Part shown: one piece after another, positions 32,937 to 41,566 of the stretch
How the letters are laid out: each line of letters opens with the position of its first letter
Position numbering within the stretch: position 1 is the first letter of the stretch
Assembly: GCA_011523845.1 (NCBI GenBank)
Contig: WTFV01000069.1
Location: forward strand, 1 to 43,985
DNA length: 43,985 nt
Direction of reading: 5' to 3'
Source of the DNA: Acidobacteriota bacterium
GTDB taxonomy: Bacteria > Acidobacteriota > Vicinamibacteria > Vicinamibacterales > UBA8438
Translations under genes and position numbers: made by a program
Notes under the pieces: model-generated
Told to the model about the DNA's origin: nothing
Seen by the model: the letters and a program-made list of their open reading frames with translations, nothing else
The model's database searches: none

Positions 32937-33644
32937 CGCGGGTCCGGCTCCTGCCCCGGAGGTAGAACGGCCGCCGCAACTGGCCGGTGAAAGCGGTCTT
33001 CGTCGGCACTCGTCCGATCCTCGTTCCCACGTACCGCCCCACGGCCGGACGCGGATCAGCGGTTCCGGCCCGCCGTTCGCGGCCGCTGCGGAGTTCACGT
33101 CGATCGACTCGGTGCCGATGGTCTCGGCGTGCACCTCGTCGCGCGCCACACACGGCGGGCGCGAGCGGTTCCGGCGGCCGTTCGCACGCGTTCGGCGGCG
33201 CCGAGGTCCGGTACGAGACCATCGAGGCGAGAGCCGCGGCTTGTCGGTCATCGAGGCCGGCAGCAGCTACTTCGACGTCGCGGCCGACGGTCGAGTTGAT
33301 GCGCCGCTCGCTGGCATCGATCGCCATCGCGAAGGCCTCGGGGCTCTCGAAGCGCTCTGAACCAGTGCCGCTATCCCTCGACGATGTCGCCCATCCGGAT
33401 GTCCGGCGGCGGTGACCGAGCTTTTCAGTGTTCTCGTCTGGCGTCCGATAACGCCGCGATCCGTTAACCTCTGCCGCCTGCCGATCCCTCAGCAGGAAAC
33501 CTTCCTGGCGCGCGCCACGTCGCCCGCCCAGACGCCGGGATGCTGTTCGGAGCAGATCCAGGTCGACTTCGAAGCTCTGAGCGGCGCGGTTCCCATCGTG
33601 TTCGGGCTCGGACCTTCTACGGCCGACGTGCTAGTGTCCGCGGC
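32937..33644. other. Stretch with decayed sequence and no clear gene
   Basis: A minus-strand reading near 33170-33390 includes ERFESPEAFAMAIDASERR and DDRQAAALASMVSY, which is protein-like but unrecognised and soon turns into Arg-rich shadow. Nothing else could be supported. Confidence 0.35.
32941..32970 (+). repeat. Intergenic hairpin repeat, copy A (degenerate)
   Basis: GGCTCCTGCCCC-GGAGGTAGAACGG, starting 5 nt after the aspartic-protease stop at 32936. It shares its first half with copies B and C; the outer stem is lost. Confidence 0.4.
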
Positions 33645-33905
33645 GTGAACACCGAAACCGCCGCGAGACCACGGCCGCTCCGCCTGACTCAGGCCCGTAT
33701 CGGCGACACGCTGCATGACGGCAACGGCACCCGGGTGGCGATCGTCAACGCCTTCACGACGGTGAACCCCGAGACCGAGGCAACCGTCCGCGCGGTCGAC
33801 TACCAGGTCGTCGGTGCAACGGCTCCCGATCAGTTCCGCGTGTATTCGGACGACGATCGCGACGTCGCCCGTTGGAGGCGCGTCGAGCGGACCGCAACCG
33901 CGTAA
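33645..33905 (+). CDS. Small hypothetical protein
   Basis: An 86-residue reading from GTG 33645: VNTETAARPRPLRLTQARIG then DGNGTRVAIVNAFTTVNPET and DYQVVGATAPDQFRVYSDDD. It is beta-rich and moderately acidic, with no cysteine or membrane segment. No family is recognised. A hairpin repeat (copy B) follows the stop. It may be translated, but evidence is limited to a protein-like composition and a clean frame. Confidence 0.4.
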   Translation: MNTETAARPRPLRLTQARIGDTLHDGNGTRVAIVNAFTTVNPETEATVRAVDYQVVGATAPDQFRVYSDDDRDVARWRRVERTATA

Positions 33906-33915
33906 ACCGGGGTTT

Positions 33916-33955
33916 CCGGTATTTGCTGCTGGCTCTGCCCCAGGAACACGACCGG
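33916..33955 (+). repeat. Intergenic hairpin repeat, copy B
   Basis: GGCTCTGCCCCAGGAACACGACCG (33931-33954, spaced here as GGCTCTGCCCC + AGGAACACGACCG) is enclosed by CCGGT (33916) and ACCGG (33951). It lies 10 nt after the stop of the preceding small gene. Confidence 0.5.
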
Positions 33956-33980
33956 GCCGGCCGGATGTAGAGTGGTGTTC

Positions 33981-34835
33981 ATGCCCCACGAGATGATCCC
34001 TCCGGGCTGGGTTGACCTCGCGCGGTCCGCGCAGGACGCGGCAGCCCCCCCGCTACGGCGTCGATCCGGATCCGCGCCCTTGCGCGAGCGGGGTCGCGTT
34101 CATGGCGCCGCGCTCGACGCCCGCGGGCGGCTGTTGCTGGACATCCGCTCGAGCCGGCCCGAACGAGCGCGGGGCGTCGCAGCCGGCGTCCACGCCGTCA
34201 GCGCCGAAATCTGCGACCGGTGCGGCGGTCCCGGCGACCCCGTCGGTCTGGCCGGCACGGGGACCCGGACCACGCGCTGCGAGTACTGCCGCTCGGTAGC
34301 CGACGAGATCCTGCCGCGGCCGCCCTGGCGCCGGCGCCCCGACGTCGATCGCGAGATCCCGGATCCGGAGGCCGATCAGCTGTACGACTACCGGTCGATG
34401 CCCGTGCTCGAGGAGATCCTGACCGACGAGAACCTCGGTGCGTTGATGGAGGGGCGCGACGTCGGCAGCCGATGGCCTCGTTCCGACGGCGACGAGTACC
34501 TCGACGAGTTCGTGGGCGGCATCTACGGCCTGCCGTACTGGCTGATGCACGGCGCCAACGGGTGGAGCCCCCTGATTCGTGCGTTCTTCACGCTGGTGCT
34601 GCCGATGCAGTGCGAGGGCCAGGCGCGGCCGATTCGCGTCCTCAAGATGGCCAGGAGCCAGCGCACGAACGTGCGGTGGCCCGTGATGCAGATCACGGCG
34701 CACAACTTCGACGAGTACCGCTGGGGAATCGCCGAACTCGTGAGCGAGCACAGCGGGCGCACTTGCCCCGAGTGCGGGCTACTGCTGACTGACGGGCCCG
34801 GGCGCCGTTGCCGCAACCACCGATCTTGGTGGTAG
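33981..34835 (+). CDS. Hypothetical protein with two CxxC zinc-binding sites
   Basis: A 284-residue protein from ATG 33981 (MPHEMIPPGWVDLARSAQ). A central knuckle AEICDRCGGPGDP...TRCEYCRS has four cysteines, a pattern seen in a widespread uncharacterised family whose members also start with a 'GW-DL' segment. The C-terminal end has a second set, RTCPECGLLLTDGPGRRCRN. Between them lie an acidic helix and LPYWLMHGANGWSPLIRAFF. It is flanked by two hairpin repeats of the same family. Possibly a nucleic-acid-binding or structural zinc protein; no reaction can be assigned. Confidence 0.5.
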   Translation: MPHEMIPPGWVDLARSAQDAAAPPLRRRSGSAPLRERGRVHGAALDARGRLLLDIRSSRPERARGVAAGVHAVSAEICDRCGGPGDPVGLAGTGTRTTRCEYCRSVADEILPRPPWRRRPDVDREIPDPEADQLYDYRSMPVLEEILTDENLGALMEGRDVGSRWPRSDGDEYLDEFVGGIYGLPYWLMHGANGWSPLIRAFFTLVLPMQCEGQARPIRVLKMARSQRTNVRWPVMQITAHNFDEYRWGIAELVSEHSGRTCPECGLLLTDGPGRRCRNHRSWW

Positions 34836-34840
34836 CGGTC

Positions 34841-34872
34841 CGGTCCGGGCTCCTGCCCCAGGAACAGGACCG
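34841..34872 (+). repeat. Intergenic hairpin repeat, copy C (most complete)
   Basis: An outer stem CGGTCC (34841) with GGACCG (34867) encloses an inner stem TCCTG (34851) with CAGGA (34859). It starts 5 nt after the stop at 34835. Confidence 0.5.
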
Positions 34873-34979
34873 ACACCCGAACCGCCGGGAAGAGCTTGGC
34901 TACTCTTGCGGCAGCGATCGACTGCTCCCACGCGGTGCCCCACCTGCGACCTGCGCTCCGGAGCTGGTCAGTGGCATCA

Positions 34980-35480
34980 GGTCCCCGACGAGGATCCGGG
35001 CTTTCGGCTCGGTGATCGGCGTCAGAACGTCGCCGGGCACGTGCGCCGTCACCCGTCAGGTACACGCCCTCGTCGGGGGTCGCGGTGCACTTCGACACGA
35101 TTCTCTGGCAGCGCGACGGATCCACTACTCGTCGATCCCGCGCCGGGCGTAGATCCGCTGCTTGACGGTGCGGTTGTGGTACAGCGACTCGGCCGCGAGC
35201 TCGACGACGAGCAGAGCGCAGTCGGGGTGGCGCTCCTTGTGGTGGCGTAGCGCGTCGGTGATGACGGCGATGTCGGGCACCGGCTCGGCGTGGTCGCCGG
35301 CGGCCAGCGGGCGATCGGTGCGCGCCCGCACCTACGCCCGAACCGCGGCCGCGGCCTGCAGGGCCTCGGCGACGATCTCGATGGCGATGTCGTGCTGGCG
35401 GCTCTCCCGCCGCCCGCACGTGGCGCCCGCCTCGACTGCGGCCCTGTACTCGAGCCGGCTCAGGCGGTAGTTGCCGTTCG
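34980..35480 (-). pseudogene. Uma2-family nuclease, frameshifted
   Basis: Minus-strand pieces: a short N-terminal part (YRLSRLEYRAAVEAGATCG), then PDIAVITDALRHHKERHPDC and ALLVVELAAESLYHNRTVKQ, then RIYARRGIDE. In other frames VSKCTATPDEGVYLTGDGA and HVPGDVLTPITEPKARILVG follow, ending near 34980. That is the Uma2 (DUF820) order: PD...VVE...K..YA..GI-EYW and a GDVL-P tail. The pieces are split by a TAG near 35330 and frameshifts near 35125 and 35055. Uma2 proteins have a restriction-endonuclease-like fold; their biological role is unclear. Confidence 0.75.
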
Positions 35481-35521
35481 GGAAGCTGAGGGGGATGCGC
35501 GCCAGTATCGTCCCGGCTGGC

Positions 35522-35662
35522 CCAGGCGGACTCGGCGCACCGCGACACCTCGGTGTCGGAGCTGTGCCGCGAACTCGGCGTCACGCCGGGGACGCTCTAC
35601 CGCTACGTCGACCCGCGGGGCCCAGTCTGCGCGAGCATGGCGAGAAGGTGCTGGCCGCCTGA
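35522..35662 (+). pseudogene. Serine recombinase (resolvase) C-terminal fragment
   Basis: The reading LAQADSAHRDTSVSELCREL then GVTPGTLYRYVDPRG is the helix-turn-helix tail of Hin/Tn3-type resolvases ('VSELCRELGVTRATLYRYV'). After a frameshift near 35624 it ends PSLREHGEKVLAA, also typical. The catalytic N-terminal domain is absent. It lies back-to-back with the Uma2 remnant. Confidence 0.75.
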
Positions 35663-35697
35663 ACCGGAGGGCGCCGGCCGCAACCTCGCCTACCTGG

Positions 35698-36107
35698 TCA
35701 ACACCGCAGGACCGGGCCGTCCGGATGGCGCGGCGTCAGCGTCCCCTTCGCCGAGTCGGCGATCAGGTTGAGCATCCCGAGCACGACCAGCCCGATCAGC
35801 GGCTCGCTCGGTGAGGCTTCGACCACGCACTCGGTCAACATTTCGCGGTTGCCGATCCGGACGGTCCCGGGACCGGCAAGCGGCCGTTCTTCGAGCCGCT
35901 TGTCGGCGTCCATGACAAACGCTGTGCCCTGTCGTCTCAGGCCGAGGCGCTCGACGACGTTCTGCGGCAACCTCAAGGTCGCAACCCTGGTGTCGACGAT
36001 GCCGTCCACCGTCGTGTGCCGAACCTCGGGCTCGGTCGCGTGGCCGTAGCGGACCAGCTAGCGGTCCGCGGCGTTTCCAGCGTCACCTCGGTGCGAATCT
36101 CGGCCAT
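35698..36107 (-). pseudogene. Clan AA aspartic protease, frameshifted, DTG lost
   Basis: Starts at ATG 36107 (MAEIRTEVTLETPR), 8 nt after the preceding gene's stop and with GGAG upstream. A frameshift near 36060 moves it to the frame VDGIVDTRVATLRLPQNVVE, then ERPLAGPGTVRIGNREML, then EPLIGLVVLGMLNLIADSAK, ending at 35698. This is the clan AA protease family, but the active-site DTG reads DTR. It is the second such pseudogene within 3 kb, in the opposite orientation to the one at 32555. Confidence 0.72.
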
Positions 36108-36115
36108 CGCGCTCT

Positions 36116-36595
36116 TCACTCCTCGGCGATCCGTGCCTTCGTCCGCTCGACCAGCCCCGGCACGGTTCGCTCGGCGTGTGCGACCACCGCCCGCTCCGGC
36201 GCCTCGAGCCGCCGCCACGTGGCGGCCGGGTCCAGTTGGCGGCTTCCCGGTGCCGGGTACCGGAACTCACCGCCGTACTTCGTCAGGTGCTGCAAGTCGG
36301 CTTCGGCGAGGACGGCGGGGACGGGACCGGCGACGGCCTCGGCTTGGCGCCAGAGCCTGTCGAGTCCGTGGCGGTAGTCGATCTCCGCACGCATCTCGGC
36401 CGCATTCCACGCCGGCCAGTCGTCGCGGTAGGGTAACCCCGGTACGCCCGCGCGACGGCCCCACACGACAGCGGCCACCGCCGACTCTTCCGAACCGTAC
36501 CGCTCGCACACGGCAAGGAAGCGCATCGTAGTCTCGACGCACGGCAGCGTGTCGTTGTGTCGCATCCCGGTGTCCGGTTCGTCAGCCTGCATCAC
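36116..36595 (-). CDS. Hypothetical protein upstream of the protease remnant
   Basis: A 159-residue reading (MMQADEPDTGMRHNDTLPCV...) with FLAVCERYGSEESAVAAVVW, GVPGLPYRDDWPAW and EMRAEIDYRHGLDRLWRQAE. It is helical and amphipathic, with no recognised family. It probably formed a two-gene operon with the aspartic protease (8-nt gap). Several in-frame Met codons make the start uncertain (36595, 36592 or 36565). The 3' half, QLDPAATWRRLEAPERAVVA, looks coding. Confidence 0.5.
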   Translation of the reverse strand: MMQADEPDTGMRHNDTLPCVETTMRFLAVCERYGSEESAVAAVVWGRRAGVPGLPYRDDWPAWNAAEMRAEIDYRHGLDRLWRQAEAVAGPVPAVLAEADLQHLTKYGGEFRYPAPGSRQLDPAATWRRLEAPERAVVAHAERTVPGLVERTKARIAEE

Positions 36596-37139
36596 CGACC
36601 CGGCCTTGCAGGGCCGGCCCCTCCGCTCGAATCAGCCCGCGAAGCTCTGGCTGGGCGTGCCTTGCCCGGGGTCCGCAGGCTGCGCCGCCCGCCGGGCGGT
36701 CTCCAGCCTCACCAGCAAGCAGCGGGCGTCCCATTTCCGCGCCGCCTCGCCGGCCACCGCCCGGTTCGCGCGCCCATGGCTGTCGTGCAGCCGGCCATCT
36801 GGCTGGACCGCCGACAGGCGCTCCTCTCGCCAGGGCCGGTCCCGCGTCGCCGCCGCGCTACGCGTCGCGGCTGCCGTCCTCTCTCGACACCATCGTAACC
36901 GGACCCGGAGGCGATCCTGGGACAGCGTCCTCGATCCAGCCGTGCGAAACGCGTCGCCTGTGACCGACGACGCCCGGCGACTGTCGAACCGACGGGTGGG
37001 ATTCGCGACGGACCAGTACTTCCGGCATCTCGGGGAACCACGCGGCAGTGGCTGGGCCTGCTTGTCGCACGCGAGCAACGCTGCTCGCCCTGCCGGCCGG
37101 AAAGCCCTTGCCCGCGGGCTATGCCTTCGACCGCGATGA
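36596..37139. other. Stretch without a recognisable gene
   Basis: Only Arg/Ala/Pro-rich shadow readings occur on both strands. It may be decayed sequence between the protease operon and the PIN remnant. Confidence 0.35.
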
Positions 37140-37285
37140 AGCTGAAGCCGTGCGACTCGGCGAGGGCCACGGCGTGTAGGTGAATCTCGACGTCGATGGG
37201 CCGAACCGGGGCCGAACCGGGCCGAACGCGGTGCGGACATCGGCGAGGGCATCGGTGATCTCGGCCCACTCCAAACGGAACAACG
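37140..37285 (-). pseudogene. PIN-domain (VapC-like) toxin fragment
   Basis: Minus-strand reading FRLEWAEITDALADVRTAFG then PIDVEIHLHAVALAESHGFS resembles the middle of VapC-type PIN toxins ('I-VE-H--A-ALAE-HGFSFYDA'). An 11-bp tandem duplication (GGCCGAACCGG at 37199-37209 and 37210-37220 on the + strand) throws it out of frame; removing one unit restores the reading. The N-terminal Asp strand and everything after GFSF are missing. Confidence 0.55.
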
Positions 37286-37292
37286 CGCAGTC

Positions 37293-39911
37293 TCACTCAA
37301 GGGCGACCACCAGGCGCCGTAGTTCCGTGACATGCACCGCCTTGATGACTCCACCGGCGCGAATCGCCTCGGCGTAGCGAGGTCGAATCCGCCCGGCCGC
37401 CGCGTAAGCCTGGTCGAGCGCCGTCCGAAGCTCCGTCAGATGAACCGCCCTGATCGGTGTGACCCCGGAGAGAATGACCGGATCGGTCCACGAAAACGCT
37501 GACAGTCCGTTCGCAATGCGAAGATTGTCGATTCGGTCACGAAGCTCGGTAACATGTACCGTCCTGAAGACCGTGACGCCCGCTTCCAATAGCAGATCGG
37601 TGAAAACCCGCCCGCCGCGCGGCATATGGTAGGCGTACAGCTTCCGGTCATAATGGATATTGTTCGCCACCCACATCGTTGTACCCTCGGACCAGATGGC
37701 CCCAGGGAAAGTGTTCCCCGCCGCCGTCAGGGTATCGAATTCCCTGTCGCGGAGGCGCGCCCCGGTCGGCCAGTCATAAGCGTAAAGCTTGGCGTCCGCA
37801 GCGTCCGCCACCCACATCGTCTCCCCATCCGACCACAAACCCGAAGGATTGGCGTTCGCGGGGTCCAGCGCAAATTCCCTGTCGTGATCCGGCGGTGGTC
37901 CAAAGCCATCCCAAGCATCCGCTGCCAAATCATGGCCATACAGCTTCGGCGCGGTGCTCGTGCCGAGCAGCACGTTGCCGCCGCCCGCCGGGATCCACAT
38001 CGTTGCACCGTCCGACCACAAATCGCCACCCTCGCCCGGGAGCTCGAACCGGCGAGTTTCCCTGGGAAGAAGGGTTCGCGGCCGCGGCCCTTGATCGGAA
38101 TCCAGATCATAAGCACGTAATCTGCCATCGTCCAACGCCCACAGCGTCCGCCCGTCATTGGACCAGAGGCCGTCGCCCCCCCATCCCTCACTCAGAAAAA
38201 TAAGGTCCTTGGCCGGCTCCCTGTTCCTGGCCAGTTCAAAGGCATATACCGTGCCAGCATCCGCCACCCACAGCGTCCTGCCATCCGACCCAAAACTGGC
38301 GGACCCATGAAGCTCCGGCCATGACGGACCCAGCAACGACGGGTAGTCCCGCGCCGGATTGCGGTTCCCGGTCGCCAGATCATAGGCATACACGGTGGTG
38401 TCGTCCCAGACCGCCACCCACATCGTCGTGCCGTCGGACCAGAAACTACGCCCGGCATCAGGAAGATCGAAGCTCCGGCCGGGATCGAGGTTTCCGGTCG
38501 ACAAGTCGTAAGCCACCATCCCGTCACGCCCATCCAACACCCACATCGTCGTGCCGTCGGTCCACACGTCTTCGGGCCGGCGATTGGAGTTGTCCAGCTC
38601 CAAATCCTTGGCGGGAACCCGCCTTCCACTCGGCCAATCATAGGCGTACACATAAGTGACCTCGCCCTGCTCGAGATGCCCCGCGTTCACCACCCACAGT
38701 GTCCGGCCATCGGACCAGATCTTCCGTATCAGATCGAACTTCGGGCCCGGATCCAGGCGCTCCAGCTCCACGTCCTTGGCCGAGTCACGTTGTCCAGTCG
38801 CCAAGTCATACGCGTACAGTCGGTGTTCTTCGTAGCGGTCCCCCCGATACGCAATCCACATCGTCGTGCCGTCGGACCAGATGTCGCTGGGGTAACTGGT
38901 CAGTTGTCTTCTTCCCAGCACGCGTTCCGGCCGGACGACAAAATCACGGTGCCCGGTCGCCAGATCATAGACCCAAATCTCCTCTGGGTAGTCGGTCAGC
39001 ACCCACGCCTTCCTGCCGTTGGACCAGAGGCCTCTGGGGACGAGCACAGGTCTGCTCAACAGGCTGACGTCCTTTGCGGACTCCCGGTTCCCGGTGCTCA
39101 GGCGATAGGCGTACAGATTGTCCTCGCGGTCACCTATCCACATTGTCCGGCCATCCGAGCCGAGGGTACCGGGCACGAGGTCCCCGGTATCGATCTCCCT
39201 GGCGGGCACGCGTTGCCCCGTCGCGAGGTCGTAGGCACGCACCTTGGGCTGCTGCGGCTCATACTGATCCGGCTGGCCGGCTATCCACATCGTCGTGCCG
39301 TCCGACCAGATATCGTGCACCCGAAAATACTCGGACCGGATGTCCTTTGCGGGTTCACGCCGGCCGGTCGCCCAATCATAGGCGAGCACGGCGAAGCGGT
39401 CGGTCACCCATATCGTCGCGCCGTCCGACCATATGGCCCCTGGACCAAACCCGTCCCGGAATTCGACATCCTTGGCTCCATCGCGCTCCCAGGTGGCCAT
39501 GGAGAAGGCCCACAACTTGTGGCCCTCAAAATCAAAACCGCCGGCGAGAATCCACATCGTGGTACCGTCAGACCAGAGGTCAGAATCGCGCACGAGACCC
39601 TGCAACAAGGAGGCAGTGATGCTCCTGGCAGGGTCCCGGCGTCCAGTCGTCATGTCGTAAGCGACCAGCGATTCGTTCCTCCCCTCGATTCTCCACATCG
39701 TGGTGCCGTCGGTCCAGGTACCGCCAACGGATTGCCCCGGGTCCATTGCCTCAAGCGTGAAGTCGAAATCGCGCGCTCGGTTCCGCTCCTGCGCTCGGAC
39801 ATCGTCGACGGCGATCAGCGCCAGCAGAAGCCCCGCAACGACTCCCGCCAACAGACCGCGCCAACCACCTCGCTCGACTCGGCGTCCTGGAATCTTCGGC
39901 GAACCGTCCAT
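37293..39911 (-). CDS. Large secreted repeat protein, beta-propeller-like
   Basis: An 872-residue protein from ATG 39911, supported by AAGGGAGG upstream; a longer in-frame start is less likely. A signal peptide (RGLLAGVVAGLLLALIAVDD, cleavage after VRA) is followed by about 15 copies of a 45-60-residue unit with the core (I/L)WSDGTTMW(I/V)A and a YAYDLATG-R-(P/S)AKD(V/I) half. Such units are expected to form propeller blades. The C-terminal 110 residues hold three units with (T/A)VH(V/L)TELR. The gene looks intact. Proteins of this kind occur in Acidobacteriota and relatives; the role is unknown, perhaps a surface or envelope binding protein. Confidence 0.75.
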   Translation of the reverse strand: MDGSPKIPGRRVERGGWRGLLAGVVAGLLLALIAVDDVRAQERNRARDFDFTLEAMDPGQSVGGTWTDGTTMWRIEGRNESLVAYDMTTGRRDPARSITASLLQGLVRDSDLWSDGTTMWILAGGFDFEGHKLWAFSMATWERDGAKDVEFRDGFGPGAIWSDGATIWVTDRFAVLAYDWATGRREPAKDIRSEYFRVHDIWSDGTTMWIAGQPDQYEPQQPKVRAYDLATGQRVPAREIDTGDLVPGTLGSDGRTMWIGDREDNLYAYRLSTGNRESAKDVSLLSRPVLVPRGLWSNGRKAWVLTDYPEEIWVYDLATGHRDFVVRPERVLGRRQLTSYPSDIWSDGTTMWIAYRGDRYEEHRLYAYDLATGQRDSAKDVELERLDPGPKFDLIRKIWSDGRTLWVVNAGHLEQGEVTYVYAYDWPSGRRVPAKDLELDNSNRRPEDVWTDGTTMWVLDGRDGMVAYDLSTGNLDPGRSFDLPDAGRSFWSDGTTMWVAVWDDTTVYAYDLATGNRNPARDYPSLLGPSWPELHGSASFGSDGRTLWVADAGTVYAFELARNREPAKDLIFLSEGWGGDGLWSNDGRTLWALDDGRLRAYDLDSDQGPRPRTLLPRETRRFELPGEGGDLWSDGATMWIPAGGGNVLLGTSTAPKLYGHDLAADAWDGFGPPPDHDREFALDPANANPSGLWSDGETMWVADAADAKLYAYDWPTGARLRDREFDTLTAAGNTFPGAIWSEGTTMWVANNIHYDRKLYAYHMPRGGRVFTDLLLEAGVTVFRTVHVTELRDRIDNLRIANGLSAFSWTDPVILSGVTPIRAVHLTELRTALDQAYAAAGRIRPRYAEAIRAGGVIKAVHVTELRRLVVALE

Positions 39912-40195
39912 CTGCGCCTCCCTTCGTCCGGCTGTCGTCGTGTGCCCGTCACGTAATCGGGCCATGGTGTCGTCGCCGTCGAAGCCCCTGAGCGTGTCGT
40001 CGCCCCCCGTTGTCCTTGATGGGATCGGCGTCTGCCGTGCCCTCGTAGGGCACCGGATCAGCAATGTCGATTCTCTTACACAACTCATGTCGATGGCATG
40101 TAGTTACGATGTCTTTTGCGTGTCTTCCGGCCCCAGGTCGGTCACCGCGGAACCGATCGTCCGCCCCCTCGCGAGGGGGGACCTTTTGGCGGAAG

Positions 40196-40335
40196 CAACG
40201 AGCGGGCGCGTGACCGCCCTCACCGGCAGCCGCACGACGTCCCGCCGCTCGCCCACCCGGATGTCGACGCGCCCGGTCATCTCCGACCGCAGCTCGGCTT
40301 CGGTCGGATGCAGTTCACCCGACGCCGTCACGCAC
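40196..40335 (-). pseudogene. Efflux-adaptor (HlyD-like) fragment
   Basis: The reading LHPTEAELRSEMTGRVDIRV then GERRDVVRLPVRAVTR resembles the late beta-barrel part of RND/HlyD periplasmic adaptors ('GM-A-V-I-VGER-DVLRLPVRAV'). Nothing before or after matches. A short remnant only. Confidence 0.45.
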
Positions 40336-40449
40336 CGGCGCCGATACGCAGCAGGTGCTGGCCAGCGTGGTGCGCACCGCCCGCCAACGCGACTTCGCAC
40401 CGCCGCTTGCTGTTCGCCACGATGCTGCGGGCCACCGGGTCAACGATTC

Positions 40450-40605
40450 GGCGGGTCCCGCTCGGCAGCCGGGGACGACGTCGCCGACGACACGCTCGGC
40501 ACCGGATGACCGCCACTCGACCAGCGCATTTTCGACCACCTGACTCGAACCGTCCGAGAATCGGGCCGTCACCGAAAGCCGTAGCGTCTCGCCGATGGCC
40601 ATCAA
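40450..40605 (-). pseudogene. Bacterial Ig-like (Big_2) domain fragment
   Basis: The reading MAIGETLRLSVTARFSDGSS then QVVENALVEWRSS matches the first strands of Big_2 domains ('G-T--L-ATA-YSDGS---VT--A-W-SS'). It then loses resemblance. No signal peptide or neighbouring domain is seen. Confidence 0.5.
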
Positions 40606-40705
40606 CGGGGTCCTGACCGGTTACCGCCCGCGAAACGACGGTGGGCGCCGTGGTGACCGCGGGCGTCGCCGGCGCCGGGAGCCTCAGGAGCTTCGGACGG
40701 GTCGG

Positions 40706-41134
40706 TTACTCGGGCGGCTGGTCGGGCGCGGGCGCCGGGTCGACCTTCTCGGCCCGCTTGCGCGGCGCGGTGCCGGCGCTGCTCGCGCTGGCGGCGCGGA
40801 CGTAGTCGGCGATGATGGTCCGGCTCACCGCCGTCTCGCCGCTGTTGCGCTGGTAGAACCGCTTGGTCACGTTGCCGGAGACGCCGATCGTCTCGCCCTT
40901 CTCGCAGGCGAGCAGCCGCGCCTGCATCGCTTCGGAGAAGGCCATCACGTCGACCCACTCGGTCAGCTCGTCCTGCTCTTCGCGGGGCACGTTGGGCGCG
41001 GCCATGTTGACGCCTATCCGGGCGGAGACGAACTTGCGTCCGTCGTTGTCGATCAGCTTCGGCTTCGCCGCGAGGTTGCCGCGGTAGGTGCAGTCGCAAG
41101 CGCGGGGGATCGCGCCGGGGATGTGGTCGCTCAT
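40706..41134 (-). CDS. ssb: Single-stranded DNA-binding protein
   Basis: A 142-residue OB-fold protein: YRGNLAAKPKLIDNDGRKFV, SARIGVNM, TEWVDVMAFSEAMQARLLAC and EKGETIGVSGNVTKRFYQRN follow the SSB strand order. The C-terminal tail is short and Pro/Ala-rich (DPAPAPDQPPE) and lacks the usual DDDIPF tip, which binds partner proteins in chromosomal SSBs. That, and its place last in a cluster with fic and two hypothetical genes, suggests a mobile-element or plasmid SSB rather than the housekeeping one. The ATG has AGGACG upstream and overlaps the preceding stop (ATGA). Confidence 0.82.
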   Translation of the reverse strand: MSDHIPGAIPRACDCTYRGNLAAKPKLIDNDGRKFVSARIGVNMAAPNVPREEQDELTEWVDVMAFSEAMQARLLACEKGETIGVSGNVTKRFYQRNSGETAVSRTIIADYVRAASASSAGTAPRKRAEKVDPAPAPDQPPE

Positions 41135-41559
41135 CGGGTGTCGTCCTTTCTCGCGTTCCGGTCCGGCGTCGCCGGTGTCTGTGCGAGGGAGTGTACGGAT
41201 GCCGTTCCAGCGGGTGGTCGGGCCCGCGTGCCGGGATCGCGTTCGGCCGCGGGCAGGCGGGGACGGCGCGATCGTCCCTCGCGCTTTTCCGTGTTTCGGG
41301 CGGAACCTTTTCGCTGGTTCGAGCGTCCAATAGCCCGTGCGGCACAGAGAAGCGCGCCTCTCAATGCCGGGGCGGCGGTTCCGGCTCCTCGGCTCCCTCG
41401 TACTCGGCCCCGGTGCACCGCGTCCGTTGCGACCATCAGGAGCAGGCGTCCGCGGATGTAGTCCCGCCTGGTCAGCGGCGTCGCGCGCCGGTGGCGGGGC
41501 ATCCGGTGCAGGTGGTCGCTCTCGTTGAGGATGATGCCGTAGGCCTGTTCGGTTGTCAT
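41131..41559 (-). CDS. Basic hypothetical protein upstream of ssb
   Basis: A 142-residue protein from ATG 41559, preceded by GAGGGCGGG, which decides the start. The N-terminus, MTTEQAYGIILNESDHLHRM then TPLTRRDYIRGRLLLMVATD, looks like a real folded segment. The rest is Arg/Ala-rich and disordered. It overlaps ssb by 4 nt and follows the 307-aa gene by 7 nt. No family recognised. Confidence 0.5.
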   Translation of the reverse strand: MTTEQAYGIILNESDHLHRMPRHRRATPLTRRDYIRGRLLLMVATDAVHRGRVRGSRGAGTAAPALRGALLCAARAIGRSNQRKGSARNTEKREGRSRRPRLPAAERDPGTRARPPAGTASVHSLAQTPATPDRNARKDDTR

Positions 41560-41566
41560 CCCGCCC

